Part shown: piece by piece, positions 7,422 to 14,484 of the stretch
Position numbering within the stretch: position 1 is the first letter of the stretch
Layout: each line of letters opens with the position of its first letter
Assembly (NCBI GenBank): GCA_021799405.1
Contig: JAJZAL010000117.1
Location: forward strand, 1 to 15,862
From: Acidobacteriota bacterium
GTDB taxonomy: Bacteria > Acidobacteriota > Terriglobia > Terriglobales > Acidobacteriaceae
Reading direction: 5' to 3'
DNA: 15,862 bases
The notes under the pieces: generated by a model
Told to the model about the DNA's origin: nothing
Databases searched by the model: none
What the model saw: only the letters and a program-made list of their open reading frames with translations
Made by a program: the position numbers and the translations under genes

Positions 7422-9470
7422 TCAGCCTTTAGCGACCAGTACTTGAGAGTTTTGAGTCACGCCACGGAGAGCGTTCCGGCGTTTGAGAAAAGGCTCCAGA
7501 ATAATCACGATTGATCCCGCGACGACGATGATGGCGCCAATCCACACCCAGAGAACGAGGGGGTTCAGAATCGCATCAATCACCGGCAGATTGCTTCCCG
7601 GGTCATTGCCTTCGTAGACGAGGTAGAGATCCCAAAGCGGTGTAGAGTGGTTGGCGACTGTGGACTCCTGCGACTGGCTGGCCTGATAAAAACGCACTTC
7701 GGGTGCGAGTTGAAACTGCTTCCTGCCGGCGCGAGAAACATCAATCTTTGCGCGTTCGGCAACGTAGTTGGCGGTGGAGAACTCTTTGAGGTTATTTAAT
7801 CCCAGAGAGTATGGGCCCACTTGCATGTGCTGGCCCGGACCGAGTTCCGCCTTTACGCTGTGGTTGAAGGCCGTACCGGCGAAACCAATGAACATGACGG
7901 CGATTCCAAGATGGACCAGGTAGGCGCCATAACGGCGGGCATTGGTGCGCACCAGCAACAGCATGGACGAACCCAGACCCATTCCCGTGTTGTCTCGGAT
8001 CGACAGCACCCCGCGCGCAAAGCCTGTGAAGATAGCGGCGATGACGAAGGCTGCGATAGAGAAGCATAACCAGGAATAAAGCGAGCCCTGGCTTGCCCAT
8101 GGATGGATGCCGCCTGCGATGAGCGCAACCATGGTTACCAAGCCGACGAACAGAGGAAGCGTGAAGGGCTTCAACGTGTTTTTGAGCGAAGCGCTTCGGA
8201 TGGTAAGCAGAGGTCCGGTGCTGATCAGCAGAAGCAGGAAGAGGCCAACCGGAACTACCGCCCGATGGTAGAACGAGGGGCCAACGGTGAGCTTGCCGCC
8301 GCCCAACAGCTCTGAGAAGACTGGCAGTAGCGTACCCGCGAAGACGATGATACAGGCGGCAGTAAGGATCAGGTTAAGAAAAAGGAAGCTCGCTTCGCGC
8401 GAAACGAGGTTATCCACGGTGTTTTCCGTTGCCAGGTAGTCACGCCGCAGCACATAGGTGAGCGTGCATACCAACACGGCAAACAGAAGAAAGCCGAGGA
8501 ACCAGGCACCGAGCGGGGACTTGCCGAAGGCATGCACGGAACTGACAATGCCGGAGCGGGTCAGGGTAGTGCCGACAATGCAGAGAAGAAAGGTGGAAAA
8601 GATGAGCCAGATATTCCATTTCTTCATCATGCCGCGCCTTTCCTGCATGATGATCGAGTGGAGGAATGCAGTGCCGGTGAGCCAGGGCATCAGCGAGGCA
8701 TTTTCCACCGGATCCCAGCCCCAGTAGCCGCCCCAACCCAGCACAGCATAGGCCCAGTGCATTCCCAGAACGATGCCGCAAGTGAGAAACAGCCACACGA
8801 CAATGGACCAGCGGCGGGTGACGGCAATCCACCGCTCGCCGGGAGCCCGCAGCATGAGCGCGGCAAGAACGAACGCGAAGGGTACGCTGAAGCCGACATA
8901 GCCGAGATAGAGCAGCGGGGGATGAATGATCATCTCAGGATTCTGCAGCAGCGGATTCATGCCGTAGCCATCGGCCGGTACGGCGCCAGCCACGCCAGCG
9001 AAGGGCAGGGCGACGAAATTGACGAGCAGAAGGAAAAAGACTTCGATGGCAGCGAGAATCGTCGACGCTAACGCGGTGAGTCTCACGTCAGGCTTGCGGC
9101 GCAAACGGACCAGCAAGCTGAACCCGGACAACATCCATGCCCACAATAGCAGCGAACCTTCCTGTCCGGACCAGAGCGCGGCAAGCTTGTACGCTCCGGG
9201 GAGCTCGCGGCTCGATTCATGCAGGACGTACGCCAGGGAAAAGTTGTTGGTAAAGATCGCCCAAAGCAGCGCAAGGAGGGCCACGGAAACGGCAGCGAAG
9301 CACCATAAACCCGCGATACGGGCAATTTCTGCCAGGCGCTGCGGCGAGAAGCGGCCCCGGCTTCCGGTAAAGAGCTGGCGTTGGGCAATGGTTCCCACCA
9401 CGAGGTTGAATGCAGCAAGGGCCAGCGCCAGCAGCAACGCAATACTACCCGCAATCGGCATGATGTTCAT
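7422..9470 (-). CDS. ccmF: Cytochrome c haem lyase subunit CcmF
   Basis: This 682-residue polytopic inner-membrane protein is the core of System I cytochrome c maturation: it takes haem from holo-CcmE and attaches it to the CXXCH of apocytochrome c on the periplasmic side. The tryptophan-rich WWD motif is at 246-264 (WGGYWGWDPVENASLMPWL). Conserved histidines that fit the family's haem ligands are at 183 (HPPLLYLGY), 271 (FLHS), 313 (SSVHAFG) and 520 (YLVHLGIAV). A large periplasmic loop sits near the C-terminus before a last helix. The ATG at 9470 has AGGAAG just upstream. The frame stays open to 9707, but that extension is not CcmF-like. No other ccm gene (ccmE, ccmG, ccmH) is in the window. 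Confidence 0.95.
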   Translation of the reverse strand: MNIMPIAGSIALLLALALAAFNLVVGTIAQRQLFTGSRGRFSPQRLAEIARIAGLWCFAAVSVALLALLWAIFTNNFSLAYVLHESSRELPGAYKLAALWSGQEGSLLLWAWMLSGFSLLVRLRRKPDVRLTALASTILAAIEVFFLLLVNFVALPFAGVAGAVPADGYGMNPLLQNPEMIIHPPLLYLGYVGFSVPFAFVLAALMLRAPGERWIAVTRRWSIVVWLFLTCGIVLGMHWAYAVLGWGGYWGWDPVENASLMPWLTGTAFLHSIIMQERRGMMKKWNIWLIFSTFLLCIVGTTLTRSGIVSSVHAFGKSPLGAWFLGFLLFAVLVCTLTYVLRRDYLATENTVDNLVSREASFLFLNLILTAACIIVFAGTLLPVFSELLGGGKLTVGPSFYHRAVVPVGLFLLLLISTGPLLTIRSASLKNTLKPFTLPLFVGLVTMVALIAGGIHPWASQGSLYSWLCFSIAAFVIAAIFTGFARGVLSIRDNTGMGLGSSMLLLVRTNARRYGAYLVHLGIAVMFIGFAGTAFNHSVKAELGPGQHMQVGPYSLGLNNLKEFSTANYVAERAKIDVSRAGRKQFQLAPEVRFYQASQSQESTVANHSTPLWDLYLVYEGNDPGSNLPVIDAILNPLVLWVWIGAIIVVAGSIVIILEPFLKRRNALRGVTQNSQVLVAKG

Positions 9471-10193
9471 AACTTCCTTTCGGGCAAACGCACACTGAAA
9501 TTCGCATCCAGTGAAGGGTTTTCCAACGATGAGAGGGGTGTACCTCGGCGCGAACGATTGGCCAGGATTTGGTTTCCCGTGTCGCACCCCGATTGCTTCA
9601 TCAAAGCTGGTGTCCAGCAGGTGGGAAGGCCGTGTACGGAGGTGCGGACGTTCAGGAATGCACTCTGGCCCCTTTGTATGGGAGCAGAGCGCCGTCGAGC
9701 CAACCACGGCGATCCATTACGAAACAGCAGACAGGTCGTTGCCGGCGAGATCGCGGAGATTTCCGGCGCGACACTCCTCGCGGCCCGGCAGTCTGTCATC
9801 AACGGGCGGGACTCCGAGGTAAGAGCCCGGGGAATCCAGGCCTGTTCTGCGAGAGGATTTCGTTTGTTCATCGTGGCCAGTGATTGTCTTCTGGCTCAAG
9901 TTTCCATCCTGCGAGATTGGTTATCAGTAACCGCCGTCACATCGAATGATGATGGTATTCAGGAGCTTGCTGAAAAACGGCCAGAAGCAACCTGCCACGA
10001 AGAGCAGTTGGAGCATAGGAACAGGGGGCGTCCGATGATCTCTGCGGCGTCCCAGTTGGGCTCTTATCTACCTCAAAGGCCTGGGCGGCAGGAAGTGGAC
10101 CCCACCCGGCGGGTAGCACTGATTGCCAGCAGGAACCAGCAAAGAGTGAGACGAATCGGGCAATTCGTTTCAACTGACTGATTGTGTTTGATT
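9471..10193. other. 723 bases without a recognisable gene
   Basis: Several frames are open here on both strands, including one that extends ccmF upstream to 9707 and a plus-strand frame across 9381-10181. Their translations are Arg/Ser/Pro-rich, carry no motif, and have no good ribosome site. I read the stretch as non-coding or as eroded beyond recognition. It should contain the ccmF promoter on the minus strand, which I could not place. At its right end is a small hairpin next to the tRNA gene. Confidence 0.5.
10141..10168 (-). terminator. Weak hairpin downstream of tRNA-Leu
   Basis: ACGAAT (10151-10156) and ATTCGT (10163-10168) form a 6-bp stem with a 6-base loop, 26 bases past the tRNA 3' end on the minus strand. 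The following minus-strand bases CTCACTCTTT are pyrimidine-rich but not a clean T-run. It could terminate the tRNA transcript. Confidence 0.3.
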
Positions 10194-10280
10194 TGGTGCC
10201 GAAGAAGGGACTCGAACCCCCACACCCTTGCGAGTACATGGACCTGAACCATGCGCGTCTGCCAATTCCGCCACTTCGGC
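10194..10280 (-). tRNA. tRNA-Leu (anticodon CAG)
   Basis: On the minus strand this 87-base sequence folds as a class II tRNA. The acceptor arms GCCGAAG and CTTCGGC pair perfectly. The anticodon stem CATGG/CCATG carries the loop TTCAGGT, so the anticodon is CAG (complement of 10244-10246), reading CUG. A long variable arm is present, as expected for Leu, and the T-loop is TTCGAGT. The discriminator base is A and the 3' CCA is encoded (10194-10196). A perfect -35 box lies upstream. Confidence 0.97.
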
Positions 10281-10329
10281 ACATTGAATCGTCGGTCCAG
10301 GCTGGACAGCCCGACAGGCAGTGAAATTA

Positions 10330-10357
10330 GTGTTACAAAGGCCCGGTTTCGTGTCAA
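10330..10357 (-). promoter_or_regulatory. Promoter of tRNA-Leu
   Basis: A perfect sigma-70 -35 box TTGACA (complement of 10352-10357) is followed after 16 bases by TAACAC (complement of 10330-10335), a moderate -10. The predicted start would give a leader of about 43 bases before the mature tRNA at 10280. Confidence 0.5.
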
Positions 10358-10382
10358 ACCCGGCGGGGGCTGGGTGCATCAG

Positions 10383-10658
10383 ATGACGTTTAAGCAGGAT
10401 TTTCCGGAGATTCCCAGCAGCCGATCCATGAGCGAAACTGTCCAGCAGCCCATAGCCCCTGAGCAAGCGCAGGAAATCCGTCGCCTGGCCCACGACCTGA
10501 GTAATGCACTGGAGGTCGTGATTCAAACCAGTTTTCTCTTGGGCACGGTGCCGCTCGATGAGAATGCCAGGCAATGGCATGCGATGCTGGAAAAAGGCGT
10601 GAAGCAGGCTACGGAAATTAACCAGAAGATGCGCGAGCAGCTTCGTCTGCAAGGCTGA
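10383..10658 (+). CDS. Small protein resembling a histidine-kinase dimerisation helix
   Basis: This 91-residue soluble protein is almost all helix. Residues 29-54 (EIRRLAHDLSNALEVV, then TSFLLG) resemble the H-box helix of sensor kinases, with His37-Asp38 at the place of the phospho-accepting histidine. A second helix follows at about 61-88. The spacing matches a helical-hairpin DHp or HPt-like module, but there is no ATPase, sensor or receiver domain. It might be a phosphotransfer or kinase-binding protein, or simply a similar coiled coil. The start is uncertain: ATG 10383 has no clear ribosome site, and ATG 10428 (MSETVQQ) is a shorter choice with an even poorer one. Its upstream region overlaps the tRNA promoter on the other strand. 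Confidence 0.6.
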   Translation: MTFKQDFPEIPSSRSMSETVQQPIAPEQAQEIRRLAHDLSNALEVVIQTSFLLGTVPLDENARQWHAMLEKGVKQATEINQKMREQLRLQG

Positions 10659-10750
10659 AACCGGGCGATTAGATTCGTCTGCCAGGATGTGCGCGCGAAG
10701 AACCCTTCCTTGCCGCAATCGAGAGTTGTGATCAGGCTGGCCAGCAACCC

Positions 10751-10785
10751 TCATCCACAGGCAGAAGCATCCACAGTGTGGATCA
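10751..10785. repeat. Cluster of three DnaA-box-like 9-mers
   Basis: Compared with TTATCCACA, TCATCCACA (10751-10759) matches 8 of 9 and GCATCCACA (10767-10775) matches 7 of 9. TGTGGATCA (10777-10785) is an inverted copy matching 8 of 9. The last two form the near-perfect palindrome ATCCACAGTGTGGAT (10769-10783), and CATCCACAG is repeated directly 16 bases apart. The cluster lies between the small helix protein and the osmC terminator. The flanks are not AT-rich, so an origin is unlikely. A DnaA-binding or other regulator site is possible. Confidence 0.35.
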
Positions 10786-10801
10786 CAGGCGCCGGGCAGA
10801 G

Positions 10802-10850
10802 AAAAGCCCACTCCCGGCTGCGTGGACCGTGACAGCCGGAGGTGGGCCTT
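10802..10850 (-). terminator. Rho-independent terminator of osmC
   Basis: On the minus strand GGCCCAC..CCGGCTG pairs with CAGCCGG..GTGGGC, a stem of about 14 bp with two mismatches and a loop of about 12 bases. It is followed by TTTTCTCTG (complement of 10805 downward). It starts 13 bases past the osmC stop. Confidence 0.82.
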
Positions 10851-10862
10851 TGTGAGCGTCGC

Positions 10863-11291
10863 TTAAACGAGCTTGGCGTCGAGGGTGATCTCAGTATTGC
10901 CGTTAAAAAGGCGTGAAATGGGGCAGCCGTTCTTGGCGTTCTGCGCCGCAGTGTCGAATGCAGCGGCATTGGCGCCGGGTACCTTGGCGCGGGTGGTGAG
11001 ATGGATGGCGGTGACGGTGAAACCCTGATCGGTCTTTTCGAATTTGACCGCGGCAGTGGTTTCCAGCGATTCGGGAGTCAGGTTGGCCTGACCAAGCTGC
11101 GCGCTGAGGGCCATGGTGAAGCAGCCGGCATGGGCAGCGGCAATCAGCTCTTCGGGGTTGGTTCCAATGCCATTCTCAAAGCGGGTAGAAAAAGAATACT
11201 GTGTGTTGTTGAGAACTCCGCTATGTGTGGAAATTGTGCCTTTGCCGTCCTTGAGGCCGCCATTCCATACTGCGCTCGCTGTGCGCTCCAT
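10863..11291 (-). CDS. osmC: OsmC-type peroxiredoxin
   Basis: This 142-residue cytoplasmic thiol peroxidase of the OsmC/Ohr family reduces organic hydroperoxides and H2O2. It aligns along its whole length with E. coli-type Osm[20 protein letters not shown], then [23 protein letters not shown]. The two redox cysteines are Cys57 ([10 protein letters not shown]) and Cys123 (NGCPIS), and Glu48 sits in NPEEL. Length is normal for the family. The start has GAAGGAG (complement of 11300-11306) 8 bases upstream. It is divergent from the zinc-ribbon gene at 11334, with only 42 bases between the two starts, so their promoters must overlap each other's coding regions or share this gap. A strong terminator follows. 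Confidence 0.95.
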   Translation of the reverse strand: MERTASAVWNGGLKDGKGTISTHSGVLNNTQYSFSTRFENGIGTNPEELIAAAHAGCFTMALSAQLGQANLTPESLETTAAVKFEKTDQGFTVTAIHLTTRAKVPGANAAAFDTAAQNAKNGCPISRLFNGNTEITLDAKLV

Positions 11292-11333
11292 AATAGGAAC
11301 TCCTTCGTCTAAAGTTTAGTGGTGAGATGAAAC

Positions 11334-11624
11334 ATGATGGAAACCATCGGGTCCACTCAACATCATAATCACGATCCTGATGCCGAATCAGAATGCGGCC
11401 TGCGGGAGGCGGACCAAGGCCGCGTTCCGGAAGGGGATTCTGGCGCCCGTGGAATTTCAGCTCAGACTGAGAGGTTAGAGGCGGCGGACGCGCCAAGGGC
11501 TGCATCGGAGGAAGAACATCATTCGGTGTACTGTCCGAATTGTTCCAGCCGGCTGGAAGGGCACCGGTGCAAGCTGATCTGCCGTAACTGCGGATACTAC
11601 CTGAGCTGCTCGGACTACTACTGA
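11334..11624 (+). CDS. Small Cys-rich zinc-ribbon protein
   Basis: This is a 96-residue protein of unknown function. Residues 1-64 are acidic, Glu/Ala-rich and probably disordered. The C-terminal 30 residues hold a compact metal-binding unit: CPNC (67-70), Cys79, CRNC (83-86) and Cys92, ending in [10 protein letters not shown]. The C-x2-C...C-x2-C pattern fits a zinc ribbon or rubredoxin-like knuckle. ATG 11334 and ATG 11337 are both possible, with a weak GGTGAG site upstream. It is divergent from osmC. Its role could be nucleic-acid or protein binding, but nothing in the sequence decides this. The C-terminal motif is far more convincing than the tail before it. Confidence 0.7.
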   Translation: MMETIGSTQHHNHDPDAESECGLREADQGRVPEGDSGARGISAQTERLEAADAPRAASEEEHHSVYCPNCSSRLEGHRCKLICRNCGYYLSCSDYY

Positions 11625-11722
11625 CCGCTGCCAGTGAGTGAGGTTTTCTGCCCGGACTCTCAAGGGGACCGTCGAGGAGGTCCACTGTCAAGGCGCACTC
11701 CCTCGCAAACCATTTTCAGTGA

Positions 11723-11938
11723 GGTTATCCAACGACGAAGTACTGTCCGGACTGCATGTTTTCCGACTTCCAGCCTTCGCACGTTCGCTGCCAGGATTTC
11801 CCGAGAATGCTATCGCTGCGGTGGCCGGTAAGCTGCCGCAGGTGTGGCCTCAGAACGTATGGCAACTTGCTGTTCGCGTTCAAGCTGAGGATGAGGCATG
11901 GTGATCATGGCAGCGTTGCGGGTCACCCATCCCGCTAA
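11723..11938 (+). pseudogene. Probable broken zinc-ribbon gene
   Basis: In one frame, bounded by TGA at 11720-11722 and TAA at 11936-11938, the translation reads KYCPDCMFSDFQPSHVRC, a hydrophobic/basic stretch, then VSCRRCGLRTYGNLLFAFK. This resembles small bacterial proteins with CPxC ... (P)YRCxxCGxRxY. No ATG, GTG or TTG precedes the first Cys pair in this frame. Starting at the internal ATG 11756 would cut off CPDC. Either a frameshift has separated it from its start or it is a remnant. It follows another zinc-ribbon gene on the same strand. Confidence 0.4.
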
Positions 11939-11979
11939 CAGGCGCAGGCGGCTGGTCGCATCAGGCGAGAAAGAAATCT

Positions 11980-14226
11980 CTATCGCCGGGGGATCGCCAT
12001 GGTGTAGATATTGGCCGTGGAAGTGCGGGCGTCGACGAGTGGGATATTGTCGGGCGTCAGACCTGCAAACCGGTAGTCCACGGCGTCTGTGGCTCGCAGA
12101 TCCTTGAGATTCGCGATGGCCTGGATCTTGTCAGTCTTGATGTCGACGCGGTAGAGGGGCTGTCCGGGCTGAACAAAATCATGGAAATAGATGTACTGGT
12201 TATCGTAGCTCCAGGCAGGGTCGGCGATGCTCTGGTGGGCGAGGGTGCTCCAGGTTTTGGTCTGGAGGTCGTAAAGCATGAGGCGGGACTGGTCAATGGA
12301 AAGCGCAGCGATGTAGCGCCCGTTCGATGACCAGCGAGGACTGAAGAGACCCTCCGAGCCGGGCAGTTTGGCCAGCTCGTGCGTGGCGAGATTGTAGATG
12401 TAGATGGCCTTGGGCATGGAGGCTTCCGACATGAGGTCTGGGAGCCTGCCGAAGACGATACTTTTGCCGTCGGGGGACCAGTCGGGGTCAGCCTGGCTGC
12501 GATGTTCCGGGTAGACGAGATGGAGATTGCCTCCGTCGGCGTCGATCATGTAGATGGCCCAGCGCTGCTCGGGTTTGCGAGCCATCAGGAGCAAATGCTT
12601 GTCATTGGGTGACCAGTGCATCATGAAGACTTCCAGCGGCTTGCTGGTGAGCTGCATGCGCTGGCTGCCGTTGCTGCGGCTGCTCCAGAGTGAGCCGTTA
12701 TCCTGACGAATCCAGGCCACCCATTGGCCGTCGCGCGAGAAGGCGACACGGCGCGCATTGCTGATGCCGCCGGCGTAAGGGACGAAGATTTGCGATGCCG
12801 CGTCGTACTGCAGCAGTTCTGAACGCAGGTTAAGGCCGATGAAGAAAATACGGTGACCGCTGCGGGCAGTGATCGGCGACTGATAAGTGAGCGGGCCATT
12901 GGTAAGGGGGTAAGGTTTGCCGGCACCCCGGAACAGGCCGGAGTGCTCGGGGATGACCCATATATTGGAACTGTTGAGCGAATTGTGCTGGAAGACGTAG
13001 TACCTGCCGTCGGAGGTCCAGCTTCCGCAGCACTCCGAGCCATCAGATGCGAGCAGCAGGGGGTGGGCGTCCGCGCCGTTGGCCGAGATGGTCCAGAGGT
13101 GCGAGCTGTGAGTTTCACTGTTGAGCAGCGTGAAGCGGAGGGTGGAGCCGTTCGGCGACCAGCGAAGCCAGAAGGCGCGTCCGGGCAAAGTGGCAAACTT
13201 CTGCACGTCTGTTCCGTTTTCGTTCACCGTGAAGAGGCTGTCGCCGTAGGCGTAAAGGACGTGCTGGCCGTCGGGCATCCAGGTGGCGTCGTGGGCAAGA
13301 ATGCCTGGAATCCGGCGTCCGGCGCCGCCGATGGTGGGAACGATCCAGAGCGGTTGTTCCGCGTTGGTCGCCAGGTGATTGCGCAGCAGAAAGTTGGAGC
13401 CGTCCGGTGAAATGGCGCTGATATAAGGGGCCGCAATTTCGTTGGGAATATTTATGGTGCTGGTTTCACCGTCGGAAATGAGCGCCTGCGCCAGCATGGC
13501 ACGGCCCTGTTCAATTTCAGGGAAATAAATGCGGGAGCCGTCGGTGGCAGTGGCGCCGAGGCTCTCAAAAAGGGTATCGCCGGGGGAGACGCGGCCGGAA
13601 AAGGTGATCTGCCGAATCTCCGGCGGAGCAACCGGCTGGGATCCGGTGCGCCAACCAAAGAACCATGAGATGCCGGCAATGGCAAATAACGAGGCGATGG
13701 CGAGTGAGAATCGCAGGAGTGGACGCAATTTCGATCGCGGCAAGCGCGACTGCTGAAACTCGCTTTGGTCAGTCGGTGCCGGGTCTGCCGTGTGGGGCGA
13801 CGCTGGCGGGGAATGCGGAGAATAGCTGGACGAAGGGTCCGCCGCATGCAGCGCGGCATCTGGTTCTTGTTCTTCGACCGGCAACACCGGAGCCAGGAAC
13901 CGGTAGCCGCGGCGAGCGAGCGTTTCGATGAAACGGGGATTCTCCGCCGAGTCGCCCAGAGCCTCACGCAATTTATTGATGGCGGTACCGAGGCTATGGT
14001 CGAAATCGACGATGGTATCGGAGCCCCAGAGTCGCTGCTGGATTTCTTCGCGGGTGACGACTTCCCCGGGCTTTTCCAAAAGAAAAGTGAGCACTCGAAA
14101 TGGCTGAGCCTGAATCCGGATTCGGATTCCCGATTTGCGCAGCTCGCCAGCTGAGAGGTCCGCCTCAAATAGACCAAAGCGCAACTTTCTGACAGCAGGC
14201 CGGGGAGGTTCCAACTGAGAGCTCAT
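11980..14226 (-). CDS. Winged-helix / transmembrane / PD40-propeller regulator
   Basis: This 748-residue membrane-bound transcription regulator has CadC-like architecture. Residues about 14-114 form an OmpR/PhoB-type winged helix (LRFGLFEADL, QPFRVLTFLLE, VVTREEIQQRLWG, HSLGTAINKLREALGD, ETLARRGYRF). A Pro/Ser-rich linker follows, then one transmembrane helix at about 169-191 (FSLAIASLFAIAGISWFFG). The extracytoplasmic part (205-748) is a TolB-like propeller with repeats such as AISPDGSNFLL, RWSPNGSTLRF and DWSPDGKSIVFG. Upstream ATG 14274 is in frame, but ATG 14226 has AGGA 9 bases before it, and a likely promoter overlaps 14274. Many acidobacterial genomes carry families of such proteins. 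It is divergent from the Oar-like receptor, which it may control. Confidence 0.88.
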   Translation of the reverse strand: MSSQLEPPRPAVRKLRFGLFEADLSAGELRKSGIRIRIQAQPFRVLTFLLEKPGEVVTREEIQQRLWGSDTIVDFDHSLGTAINKLREALGDSAENPRFIETLARRGYRFLAPVLPVEEQEPDAALHAADPSSSYSPHSPPASPHTADPAPTDQSEFQQSRLPRSKLRPLLRFSLAIASLFAIAGISWFFGWRTGSQPVAPPEIRQITFSGRVSPGDTLFESLGATATDGSRIYFPEIEQGRAMLAQALISDGETSTINIPNEIAAPYISAISPDGSNFLLRNHLATNAEQPLWIVPTIGGAGRRIPGILAHDATWMPDGQHVLYAYGDSLFTVNENGTDVQKFATLPGRAFWLRWSPNGSTLRFTLLNSETHSSHLWTISANGADAHPLLLASDGSECCGSWTSDGRYYVFQHNSLNSSNIWVIPEHSGLFRGAGKPYPLTNGPLTYQSPITARSGHRIFFIGLNLRSELLQYDAASQIFVPYAGGISNARRVAFSRDGQWVAWIRQDNGSLWSSRSNGSQRMQLTSKPLEVFMMHWSPNDKHLLLMARKPEQRWAIYMIDADGGNLHLVYPEHRSQADPDWSPDGKSIVFGRLPDLMSEASMPKAIYIYNLATHELAKLPGSEGLFSPRWSSNGRYIAALSIDQSRLMLYDLQTKTWSTLAHQSIADPAWSYDNQYIYFHDFVQPGQPLYRVDIKTDKIQAIANLKDLRATDAVDYRFAGLTPDNIPLVDARTSTANIYTMAIPRR

Positions 14227-14251
14227 AGAGAATGGTCCTGCGAACCACTTA

Positions 14252-14281
14252 GTATTACTCCACTTTTGAGGCATGGGTCAA
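14252..14281 (-). promoter_or_regulatory. Candidate promoter of the winged-helix/propeller gene
   Basis: TTGACC (complement of 14276-14281, 5 of 6 to consensus) is followed after 18 bases by TAATAC (complement of 14252-14257), a poor -10. If real, transcription begins near 14245, downstream of ATG 14274, which supports ATG 14226 as the start. Confidence 0.4.
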
Positions 14282-14484
14282 TTGTCATCCAGGCCACTTA
14301 GGCTGTTGACGGCATAATTTAAATGGCTGTTATCAAAAGACTTATCTGTTGAAGAAGGATTGATGAAAAATGGATGCGCTGTGTATTGCCCATCGTTCTA
14401 TCGGACGTGTCTAGTGCGTGATGGCATGACGGCCCAGGGTCTATTCATAAGGGGCTGCATGTGCAGGAACTTTTGGGAGGCAAC

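Noticed and set aside
8532..9071. Plus-strand frame of about 179 codons inside ccmF
   Set aside because: It lies opposite the conserved WWD and histidine regions of CcmF and has no motif of its own.
9471..9707. Upstream extension of ccmF in frame
   Set aside because: The extension is hydrophilic and unlike CcmF, whereas ATG 9470 has a good Shine-Dalgarno and starts a typical first helix.
9381..10181. Plus-strand frame of about 266 codons
   Set aside because: It overlaps the ccmF start, has no recognisable domain and no good ribosome site.
11638..11904. Frame with GTVEEV and FSVRLSNDEVLSG, recalling initiation factor IF-1
   Set aside because: The rest of the IF-1 core (LAHxSGKMR, GDxVxVExSPYD) is absent and a gap would be needed; likely chance, and the overlapping zinc-ribbon frame fits better.
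14227..14274. Longer start for the winged-helix/propeller gene at ATG 14274
   Set aside because: It has no Shine-Dalgarno and lies upstream of the start predicted from the candidate promoter.
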